The position numbers and the translations under genes are program-made. A stretch of DNA of 5,779 nt, from the NCBI GenBank assembly GCA_021805485.1, contig JAJZFF010000494.1, positions 1-5,779 on the forward strand. The letters run 5' to 3'. The DNA comes from Pseudomonadota bacterium (GTDB lineage Bacteria; Pseudomonadota; Alphaproteobacteria; Acetobacterales; Acetobacteraceae). The notes under the pieces are model-generated. The model worked only from the letters and a program-made list of their open reading frames with translations. It did no database searches and had not been told where the DNA came from. Of the stretch, positions 1-5,338 are shown piece by piece; position 1 is the stretch's first letter, and every line of letters begins with the position of its first letter.

Positions 1-385
1 TATCGATGTTCTCGACGCAGGTTTCGAAATCCGCGCCCTTCGCGACCGTTTCCTCGAACGGGTAGAGATTGACCGCGAGCAGGTCGATCGGCGGGATGTC
101 GTGCCGCTGCATCTGCGCCAGATGCTCCGGCAGGTCGCGCCGGCCGAGCAGGCCGCCATGGATCTTGGGCACCAGCGTCTTGACCCGCCCATCCAGCATT
201 TCGGGAACACCCGTGTAATCCGCCACCTCGACAACGGCGATCCCGGCCTCGCGCAGCGCGCGGGCGGAACCGCCGGTCGAGAGGATTTCCACGCCCGCTG
301 CCGCCAGCGCGCGGCCGAGCTCGACCAGCCCCGCCTTGTCGGACACCGAGATGAGGGCCCGTCGGATGTTGACTCTGTCGTTCAT
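1..385 (-). CDS. purH: Bifunctional PurH (AICAR formyltransferase / IMP cyclohydrolase), N-terminal part, runs off left edge
   Basis: PurH catalyses the last two steps of de novo IMP synthesis in the cytoplasm: formylation of AICAR, then ring closure. Only the first 128 codons are in the window, and they cover most of the N-terminal MGS-like IMP cyclohydrolase domain. Visible family motifs are [13 protein letters not shown] (8-20), [13 protein letters not shown] (36-48), [11 protein letters not shown] (61-71), [10 protein letters not shown] (75-84) and [20 protein letters not shown] (101-120), ending at ENID, where homologues continue into IGGP. The ATG at 385 gives the usual short leader before the ALISVSDK strand. 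A weak purine-rich stretch (CGAGA) lies about 6 nt upstream. It starts 15 nt after the creA stop, so cotranscription is likely. Residue 72 is Val where the family usually has His (LHPK becomes LVPK). The formyltransferase domain lies outside the window. Identification is very secure. Confidence 0.97.
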   Translation of the reverse strand, partial: MNDRVNIRRALISVSDKAGLVELGRALAAAGVEILSTGGSARALREAGIAVVEVADYTGVPEMLDGRVKTLVPKIHGGLLGRRDLPEHLAQMQRHDIPPIDLLAVNLYPFEETVAKGADFETCVENID

Positions 386-400
386 GGCAAATCTCGTCTG

Positions 401-868
401 TCAGTGGCCGGAAACGGGAACGGCGGAGACGGCGTTGGCCGGCGAGCCGTGGATGATTTTCGTGCTGATCAGCAGGTAGACGACCGCCTTGCGATCGGGA
501 TCGACCAGGCGATAAAGATTGAAATGCTTGACCAGGAAGGACGCCGAGATCGCGGCGATCTGCTGCTTCGCCGGCAGGCCGGCCGGCAGCGTGACCGGCC
601 CGGTGGCAATGCAGGAGAGGGCAAAGCGCGACGGATCGGTTGCCACACCCAGGCTGCCCTTGACCCCGCCGGTCTTCGCGAAGCTCGCATAGCAGGCGAT
701 ATCGGGGATCTTCGGATCGTCGAGCCGCTCGACCACCACCTTGTCATTCGCGCCGAGCAGGCGGAAATTCGTCGAGACCGCGCCGATCCGCGTCTCCGCC
801 TGCGCCGTTGCCACCGCAAACGCCCAGGCCCCGGCCATGATGCCGAGAAGTGCGAGCCGCCTGATCAT
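401..868 (-). CDS. creA: CreA family exported protein
   Basis: This is a 155-residue protein of the CreA family, small periplasmic proteins of unknown biochemical function. In E. coli the gene sits at the head of the creABCD locus; no creB, creC or creD is visible here. Residues 1-24 form a signal peptide: basic MIRR, a hydrophobic core of Leu/Ala/Gly/Trp, then AQA before Glu25. The mature part carries the family pattern: IGAVSTNFRLLG (28-39), KVVVERLDDPKI (43-54), CYASFAKTGGVKG (59-71), SCIATGPV (85-92) and a C-terminal GSPANAVSAVPV (141-152). Cys59 and Cys86 could form a disulfide after export; this is inference. I chose ATG 868 because an AGGGGA ribosome site lies 4 nt upstream and the signal peptide then begins correctly; a TTG at 883 in the same frame is unlikely. 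The gene lies 11 nt after the glycosyltransferase stop and 15 nt before purH. Confidence 0.93.
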   Translation of the reverse strand: MIRRLALLGIMAGAWAFAVATAQAETRIGAVSTNFRLLGANDKVVVERLDDPKIPDIACYASFAKTGGVKGSLGVATDPSRFALSCIATGPVTLPAGLPAKQQIAAISASFLVKHFNLYRLVDPDRKAVVYLLISTKIIHGSPANAVSAVPVSGH

Positions 869-872
869 GCCA

Positions 873-878
873 TCCCCT
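873..878 (-). promoter_or_regulatory. Ribosome binding site of creA
   Basis: AGGGGA on the minus strand, 4 nt before ATG 868 and directly after the stop codon of the glycosyltransferase. It decides the creA start in favour of ATG 868 over the in-frame TTG at 883, which lies upstream of this site. Confidence 0.7.
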
Positions 879-879
879 G

Positions 880-2004
880 TCAAACGTCGTGTCGGATGGC
901 GCGTTCATAGACCGCGAGCGTCGCCGCGCAAACCACCTCGTCGGCGAACAGGGTTTCCGCCCGCGCACGGCCCGCCGCCCCCATGCGGGCCCGCAGCTCG
1001 GGATCGGCGACGAGGCGCTCCAGCGCATCGGCCAGCGCCGCCGGATCGCGCGGCGGGACCAGCACGCCGCTTTCGCCATCGGCCACCGCCTCGCGGCAGC
1101 CTACGACATCCGTTGCCACGCAAGGAAGGCCCGACGCCATCGCCTCCAGCAGGAATTTCGGCAGCCCCTCGCGATAGGAGGGCAGGCAGGCAATGTGACA
1201 GGACGCCAGAAGGCTGGCCATGTCAGTGACCGGCCCCAGCCAGGTTGCCTCAGTGGCGCGCTGCAGCTCTGCCGCTTCGAGACTGGCCGGATTCTGCGGA
1301 TCAGGACCGCCGGCCAGAAGACATTCGGCAACAACACCGCGCAGACGCAGCAGCCGTGCCGCCTCGATGAATTCCCTGACCCCCTTGTCCGCCAGCATGC
1401 GCGCGCCGAGCACGATGCGCACCTTGCCGGCGGGTGGGGTATGGGGACAATACAACACGAGGTCGACGCCCGCGCCCCGGATCAGATACGCCCGTTCGGA
1501 CGGGATCGCGCCCGAGGCGGTCATCGCCGTCAGATCATCATGATTTTCGAACACGGCCAGCGCTCCGCGAGCCCCCACCGCCAGCCGCAACCCGAGACTG
1601 ACCGCCGGACGGAGCAGGCGCGCCTTCAGGGTTGCCGATGTAAAGACGAAGCCCTGGCCAACCGGCGCGTTGATGACGGCCGGAACGCGCGCGAGAGCGG
1701 CGGCAAGACTGCCCAGCAGGATGGGTTTCAGCGCGACATGATGCGCGAGATCGGGCGCGAGGGCCCGGTAATGGCCGGCGATCGAGCGCAGCAGGCGGAA
1801 CTCGGCCAGGGGATTGAGGCGGGCGCGGCGGAAATCGACGTCGATCACCTCGAAACCCTCGGCGCGCAGCGCATCGGCGGCGCGGCCGGTGCGGGTGAGG
1901 ATGGTGACGCGCCAGCCCGCCGCCCGCGCGGCCAGGGCACGAACCCGGAAATGCGATGCGAAGAACCAGTCTTCCCCGATGAGGAAGACGACGTGGCGGC
2001 TCAT
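880..2004 (-). CDS. Glycosyltransferase, GT4/GT1-like (GT-B fold)
   Basis: This is a 374-residue retaining-type glycosyltransferase of the GT-B fold. The N-terminal Rossmann-like half opens with HVVFLIGEDWFFASHF (4-19), an opening typical of GT4 enzymes of capsule, exopolysaccharide and O-antigen loci. The C-terminal donor-binding half (about 195-355) carries KVRIVLGARMLADKGV (194-209), LAGGPDPQNPASL (230-242), an E-x7-E motif with Glu279 and Glu287 inside YREGLPKFLLEAMASGLP, and GVLVPPRDP. The exact sugar donor and acceptor cannot be read from sequence. There is no signal peptide; it probably acts at the cytoplasmic face of the inner membrane. The open frame extends upstream to 2283, but that part lies in galE and is low-complexity Arg/Ser/Pro/Ala, so I set the start at ATG 2004, where homology begins. 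It starts 7 nt after the galE stop without a clear ribosome site, suggesting translational coupling. GalE is a plausible supplier of its UDP-sugar; that is inference from position. Confidence 0.9.
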   Translation of the reverse strand: MSRHVVFLIGEDWFFASHFRVRALAARAAGWRVTILTRTGRAADALRAEGFEVIDVDFRRARLNPLAEFRLLRSIAGHYRALAPDLAHHVALKPILLGSLAAALARVPAVINAPVGQGFVFTSATLKARLLRPAVSLGLRLAVGARGALAVFENHDDLTAMTASGAIPSERAYLIRGAGVDLVLYCPHTPPAGKVRIVLGARMLADKGVREFIEAARLLRLRGVVAECLLAGGPDPQNPASLEAAELQRATEATWLGPVTDMASLLASCHIACLPSYREGLPKFLLEAMASGLPCVATDVVGCREAVADGESGVLVPPRDPAALADALERLVADPELRARMGAAGRARAETLFADEVVCAATLAVYERAIRHDV

Positions 2005-2011
2005 CGCGGGC

Positions 2012-3010
2012 TCAGTGCCGGCTCTGCCAGCGCCAGGCGTCGCGGCACATGTCCTGCACGCCGCGGCTGGCGCGCCAGCCGAGCAGGCTGGCGGCCAGGC
2101 CGGGGTCGGCATAGCAGGCGGCGACATCGCCGGGCCGGCGCGGGCCGACCTGATAGGGAACGTCGATCCCCGTCGCCGCCTTGAAGGCATGCACGAGGTC
2201 GAGCACGGAATAGCCGGTGCCGGTGCCGAGATTGACGGTGAAGCCACCATCCTGCGCGAGGATGCGATCGACCGCGGCGGCATGGGCCTCGGCGAGGTCC
2301 ATCACGTGGATGAAGTCGCGCACGCCGGTGCCGTCATGCGTCGGGTAATCGTTGCCGAACACGGTCAGGTATGGCCGCTGCCCGGCCGCGACCTGGCAGA
2401 GGTAGGGCATCAGATTGGCGGGAACTCCACGCGGATTCTCGCCGATCAGGCCGGAGGGATGCGCGCCGACCGGGTTGAAATAGCGCAGGATCGCCGAGGC
2501 GGCGAGCACGCCGGTGCGCGAGAGATCCTCGATCATCCCCTCCATCACCATCTTGGTGCGGCCATAGACATTGGTGACGCGCAGGGAGGCGGTTTCGGAA
2601 ATCGGGCAGGTGTCCGGCTCGCCATAGACGGTGGCCGAAGAGGAAAACACCAGCCGGCCGACCCCGGCATCGCGCATCGCGGCGAGCAGGCGGATCGTGC
2701 CGAGGATGTTGACGTCGAAATAGAGCAGCGGGTCGGCCTCGCTCTCGCCGACCGCCTTCTTCGCCGCGAAATGCACGACGGCATCGACGGGGAAGGCGGC
2801 GAAGGCGGCGCGCATGGCCTCGGGATCGCGGATATCCGCCTCGATCACCGGCATGGCGATGCCGGTGATCTGGCGCAGCCGGTCCGGCACATCGCGCGCG
2901 GCGTTGGAGAAATCGTCGAGCAGGACGATGTCGTAGCCGCGTTCGAGCAACACGACGGCGGTATGCGAGCCGATGAAGCCGGCCCCGCCGGTGAGCATGA
3001 TGCGCGCCAT
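2012..3010 (-). CDS. galE: UDP-glucose 4-epimerase (GalE)
   Basis: GalE interconverts UDP-glucose and UDP-galactose with bound NAD in the cytoplasm. The 332 residues are close to the E. coli length (338). It is an extended short-chain dehydrogenase: the NAD-binding TGGAGFIGSH (7-16), LLDDFSNA with its ribose-binding acidic residues (30-37), HFAAKKAVGES (80-90), FSSSATVYGE (122-131) with catalytic Ser124, YGRTK (149-153) with catalytic Tyr149 and Lys153, LRYFNPVGAHPSG (175-187), GTGVRDFIHVMDLA (227-240) and GPRRPGDVAACYAD (289-302). Numbering matches E. coli GalE at Ser124, Tyr149 and Lys153. Position 299 is Cys where E. coli has the gatekeeper Tyr299, which suggests that N-acetylated UDP-sugars may also be accepted. 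It starts 4 nt after the heparinase-like gene and is followed 7 nt later by a glycosyltransferase, implying supply of UDP-Gal and/or UDP-GalNAc for glycan assembly. A strong hairpin lies inside codons 48-57. Confidence 0.96.
   Translation of the reverse strand: MARIMLTGGAGFIGSHTAVVLLERGYDIVLLDDFSNAARDVPDRLRQITGIAMPVIEADIRDPEAMRAAFAAFPVDAVVHFAAKKAVGESEADPLLYFDVNILGTIRLLAAMRDAGVGRLVFSSSATVYGEPDTCPISETASLRVTNVYGRTKMVMEGMIEDLSRTGVLAASAILRYFNPVGAHPSGLIGENPRGVPANLMPYLCQVAAGQRPYLTVFGNDYPTHDGTGVRDFIHVMDLAEAHAAAVDRILAQDGGFTVNLGTGTGYSVLDLVHAFKAATGIDVPYQVGPRRPGDVAACYADPGLAASLLGWRASRGVQDMCRDAWRWQSRH
2843..2870 (-). repeat. Perfect 12-bp inverted repeat with 4-nt loop inside galE
   Basis: On the plus strand, GATCACCGGCAT is followed by GGCG and then ATGCCGGTGATC, the exact reverse complement of the first arm. 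In galE mRNA this would fold into a 12-bp stem with a CGCC loop, about 140-168 nt after the start codon, over codons for ITGIAMPVI (residues 48-56). No U-tract follows, so it is not a standard terminator. Whether it has a function is unknown; the sequence is fully coding. Confidence 0.75.
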
Positions 3011-3014
3011 GAAA

Positions 3015-4589
3015 TCAGCCCATCCTGGTCAGCGCCCATTTCACCTGTTGCGGACCGTCGGGCGTTCCGGTCAGCACGATCTGCTCGGCGCGGCGCGGCT
3101 CGGGTCCGCCGAAATAGATGCTGTCCTCGATGCTCAGCGTGGCGCCGCCGGCACGCAGGCGCCAGCCCTGGCCCGAGGACAGGCGCAACAATGCCCCCTC
3201 CCCGTCCTGCTGGATGCTCGCCGTCACGTTCGGGTGCAGGTGAAAGCGCAGGGTGAAGGGCTGCGGCTGGTCGGCCTCGATACTGTCCTCGCCGCGCAGA
3301 TCGTCGCCGCTCTCCGCGAGATAGAGGCGGCGGCGATGCACCGCGCCGAACAGTTTCTGCCAGCCGTCATGGCTCGCCTCCAGCCAGTGGGCGCCGTTCG
3401 CCTCCTGGCGCTGCACCTCGACATGGGCGGGACGGCGGCCAAGTCCCTCGTCACGCAATTCGGACGAGGACACGTCGGCGACGACGAGCGTCGAATGGGC
3501 GGCGGTGTTGCGCAGGGCGTCGCGCCACTCGCCCGACGCCGCAGGGGCGGCGCCGCAATTGACGATCAGCCGGTCGCGCCCGACCGAGAATTCGAAGGAG
3601 AGCGTGCCTGCATGGGCAAAGCGGTCGACGCCCGGCCCCGGCGGCGGCCCCGCATCGACAAGGACGAGTGACCGGCCGGCGGCAAGCCGGTGAAACCCCA
3701 CGCCGGCCAGGGCCGAGGCGCTGCGGCCGGTGCGCCCGGCCTGGCTCAGCACGAGGTCGATCAGGTTGGGCCAGTCCTCGCTGGTGCCGTTGAAGAGGGC
3801 GAGGCCGCCATCGCCATGCCGCAGCGCCCGCAGCCCGACCGCCATCCGCTCGATGGCGCCGGGAAGCTGCGGCGGCACTTCGGCGCGCGCAAGTTGCAGC
3901 AAGGCGCGGATTTCGGTCAGGTCCTGCAGCACGGCAAAGTGGGCGGCGGGGCTGCGCTCGACATGCGCGCCGTCGGGCAGGATCTGCCGCTCGATCTCCG
4001 GCACGAGGAAGCGCAGGGCCCGCTGCATGAACGCTCCGTGCTCGGGCAGCGCGACCGCCGCGGCGATCAGTCCCTTGATCGCGGTGAAGGCACGGCCGTC
4101 GCGCACCTCGGCGGGGAGGTTGGCCGAGAGCATCCTCGCATCGGCGACGAGGCGGGCCATCAGCATCTGCCGGAAGTCGTCATCCGCCGAGGCGGCGAAG
4201 AAATCGTAATGGCCGAGCCACGCCGCGATGCGCGCGCCGGAAACCTCGGGGGCCGAGGCCACCGGCGGGAGGGCTTCACAATCGATCCAGTCGGCGATCA
4301 GGGCCCGCGCGCGGCTGCGGGCAGCGTCGGTGCCGAGTGCCCGCAAATCGCGCAGCCACACGAAACCCTGGATATGGGCGATGAAAACCGGCGAGCCGTC
4401 GTTCTCGTGAAAGAGGCCGGGCCGGAGCGGCCGTACGACGTTCTGGTATTCGATTTCCCCCTTGATGATGCGCGCGCCGCGGGCAGGCTCGCCGGGCCAG
4501 GGATCTCGCAGGGCGACCGAAGGGGCATCGGGAACGTTGCCACCGCGGAGGGCGGCGAGCCGGGCAACCCATTGTCTCGCGCCGCGCAT
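3015..4589 (-). CDS. Heparinase II/III family protein (polysaccharide-lyase-like)
   Basis: This is a protein of about 524 residues with the two-part layout of the heparinase II/III family: an alpha-helical N-terminal region (about 60-290) and a beta-rich C-terminal Hepar_II_III domain (about 300-515). Recognisable family stretches are GFVWLRDLRALG (75-86), LPDGAHVERSP (204-214), HAGTLSFEFSVGRDRLIVNCG (326-346, with the conserved buried HAG), RNTAAHSTLVV (360-370) and RFHLHP (448-453). Known members cleave uronic-acid polysaccharides by beta-elimination; the substrate here cannot be inferred. No signal peptide is visible (start MRGARQWVARLAALRGG), unlike most secreted lyases, so either it acts in the cytoplasm or its export is unusual. 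Two adjacent ATG codons (4592 and 4589) are possible; 4589 has GGAGG at 5 nt, 4592 only at 2 nt, so I prefer 4589. It follows rpe after 13 nt and precedes galE by 4 nt. From memory, an rpe/heparinase-like/purH association recurs in alphaproteobacteria. Confidence 0.88.
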   Translation of the reverse strand: MRGARQWVARLAALRGGNVPDAPSVALRDPWPGEPARGARIIKGEIEYQNVVRPLRPGLFHENDGSPVFIAHIQGFVWLRDLRALGTDAARSRARALIADWIDCEALPPVASAPEVSGARIAAWLGHYDFFAASADDDFRQMLMARLVADARMLSANLPAEVRDGRAFTAIKGLIAAAVALPEHGAFMQRALRFLVPEIERQILPDGAHVERSPAAHFAVLQDLTEIRALLQLARAEVPPQLPGAIERMAVGLRALRHGDGGLALFNGTSEDWPNLIDLVLSQAGRTGRSASALAGVGFHRLAAGRSLVLVDAGPPPGPGVDRFAHAGTLSFEFSVGRDRLIVNCGAAPAASGEWRDALRNTAAHSTLVVADVSSSELRDEGLGRRPAHVEVQRQEANGAHWLEASHDGWQKLFGAVHRRRLYLAESGDDLRGEDSIEADQPQPFTLRFHLHPNVTASIQQDGEGALLRLSSGQGWRLRAGGATLSIEDSIYFGGPEPRRAEQIVLTGTPDGPQQVKWALTRMG

Positions 4590-4592
4590 CAT

Positions 4593-4599
4593 TCCCTCC
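4593..4599 (-). promoter_or_regulatory. Strong ribosome binding site of the heparinase-like gene
   Basis: GGAGGGA on the minus strand lies between the rpe stop and the tandem ATG codons at 4592 and 4589. The GGAGG core ends 5 nt before ATG 4589 but only 2 nt before ATG 4592, so it favours the second Met. It is the best Shine-Dalgarno match in the window. Confidence 0.75.
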
Positions 4600-4602
4600 G
4601 CT

Positions 4603-5265
4603 TCAATCGCCCGTTCCTAGCGCGGCGATGGCCGCGGCATAGTCCGGCTTGCCGAAGATCGCGCTGCCGGCAATGAGGACATCGGCGCCTGCTTCGAGCG
4701 CGCGAGGCGCCGAGGCGGCATCGATGCCGCCATCCGTCTCGATGCGGATGTCGCGCCCGGCTTCAGTGACCATGCGGCGCAGTTCGGCGATCTTGGGCAA
4801 CTGGCCGGCGAGGAACGACTGGCCGCCGAAGCCGGGATTGACGGTCATCACGTTGATGATGTCGATGAGGTCGAGCACATGCCGCACCGCCTCGGCCGGG
4901 GTCGCGGGGTTGATGGCGACGCCGGCCTTCAGGCCGAGGGCGCGGATCGTCTGCAGCGAGCGGTGCAAATGCGGCCCGGCCTCGGCATGGACAGTGATGT
5001 GATCCGCGCCGGCCTTCGCGAAATCGGCCAGATACGGATCGGCCGGGGCGATCATCAGGTGAACGTCGAAGGCGAGGCGCGTGTGCGGACGGAGCGCATT
5101 GAGAACCAGCGCGCCGAAACTGATGTTCGGCACGAAATGGCCGTCCATCACGTCGAGATGAAGCCAGTGCGCCCCGGCACGCTCCACCGCGGCGACCTCT
5201 TCGCGAAGGCGTCCGAAATCGGCGGCAAGCAGGCTGGGGGCGATGATCGGCGACGGGCGGGACAT
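4603..5265 (-). CDS. rpe: Ribulose-phosphate 3-epimerase
   Basis: Rpe interconverts D-ribulose 5-phosphate and D-xylulose 5-phosphate in the cytoplasm (pentose phosphate pathway or Calvin cycle). It is a complete TIM barrel of 220 residues, the usual length. Motifs from ATG 5265: [11 protein letters not shown] (7-17), [14 protein letters not shown] (34-47) with metal ligands His36 and catalytic Asp38, DVHLMI (67-72) with His69, VHAEAG (92-97), AINPATP (117-123), [10 protein letters not shown] (142-151), the phosphate-binding loop, IETDGGI (175-181) with catalytic Asp178, and IAGSAIFG (198-205). Three in-frame starts exist: TTG 5283, ATG 5274 and ATG 5265. None has a strong ribosome site; 5265 fits the family's short N-terminus and has a weak GAG 4 nt upstream. 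A bulged palindrome (5262-5286) covers all three starts. It heads the tight gene run down to purH, 73 nt after the regulator. Confidence 0.95.
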   Translation of the reverse strand: MSRPSPIIAPSLLAADFGRLREEVAAVERAGAHWLHLDVMDGHFVPNISFGALVLNALRPHTRLAFDVHLMIAPADPYLADFAKAGADHITVHAEAGPHLHRSLQTIRALGLKAGVAINPATPAEAVRHVLDLIDIINVMTVNPGFGGQSFLAGQLPKIAELRRMVTEAGRDIRIETDGGIDAASAPRALEAGADVLIAGSAIFGKPDYAAAIAALGTGD

Positions 5266-5286
5266 TGCACTCATGAGTGGCAATGT
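5262..5286. promoter_or_regulatory. 25-bp near-perfect palindrome over the rpe start codons
   Basis: On the plus strand the left arm ACATTGCACTCA and the right arm TGAGTGGCAATGT are reverse complements except for one extra base in the right arm. The centre CACTCATGAGTG, as read on the minus strand, is a perfect 12-bp palindrome. In mRNA it would form a bulged hairpin with ATG 5274 in the loop and ATG 5265 in the 3' arm. As DNA it could be an operator for a dimeric regulator, since it also covers the candidate -10 box. Both functions are inference. Confidence 0.5.
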
Positions 5287-5311
5287 AGCGAAGAGACTCG
5301 CGCCTTCACAA
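5283..5311 (-). promoter_or_regulatory. Candidate sigma-70-type promoter for the rpe-purH unit
   Basis: On the minus strand, CTTGTGA (TTGTGA at 5311-5306) is followed by a 17-nt spacer and CTACAT (5288-5283). This resembles the alphaproteobacterial housekeeping pattern CTTGAC-N17-CTATAT: the -10 matches 5 of 6, the -35 is weaker. The start of transcription would fall near 5276, giving a leaderless message for ATG 5274 or a leader of about 11 nt for ATG 5265. It is the only gap in the window large enough for a promoter. Confidence 0.35.
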
Positions 5312-5325
5312 GCGCACGCGCCGCC

Positions 5326-5338
5326 ACCGGGGGCCGGT
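5326..5338 (-). other. Short GC hairpin just after the regulator stop codon
   Basis: ACCGG-CCC-CCGGT on the minus strand gives a perfect 5-bp stem immediately after the TGA at 5341-5339. No T-run follows, so it is a poor intrinsic terminator; it might protect the 3' end of the message or be chance in GC-rich DNA. Confidence 0.25.

Noticed and set aside
109..125. 7-bp inverted repeat GCATCTG-CGC-CAGATGC in purH
   Set aside because: Stems of this length are expected by chance in several kilobases of GC-rich DNA, and it lies in conserved coding sequence.
101..910. Plus-strand open frame (269 codons) opposite purH and creA
   Set aside because: It spans two genuine minus-strand genes and the gap between them; there is no motif, and the shadow explanation suffices.
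1834..1845. 12-bp perfect palindrome ATCGACGTCGAT in the glycosyltransferase gene
   Set aside because: It encodes Ile-Asp-Val-Asp with preferred GC codons, which gives this palindrome readily; it is far from any start.
889..2184. Plus-strand open frame (431 codons) opposite the glycosyltransferase
   Set aside because: It is antisense to a protein with clear motifs, its composition is the mirror of GC-biased codons, and it has no ribosome site or domain.
2005..2283. Upstream extension of the glycosyltransferase frame by 93 codons
   Set aside because: It lies inside galE coding sequence in another frame, is Ser/Arg/Pro/Ala low complexity, and family homology begins at Met 2004.
1814..3256. 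Long plus-strand open frame (480 codons) opposite galE and the glycosyltransferase start
   Set aside because: It is antisense to strongly recognisable galE, rich in His/Arg/Gly/Ala with no family motif, and typical of shadow frames in GC-rich genes.
3640..3660. Pro/Gly-rich repeat-like stretch (PPPGPG) in the heparinase-like protein
   Set aside because: It is a short low-complexity loop before the C-terminal beta domain, not a true repeat array.
3690..4676. Plus-strand open frame (328 codons) opposite the heparinase-like gene
   Set aside because: It overlaps a convincing minus-strand gene fully, and its translation is Arg/Gly/His-rich without recognisable domains.
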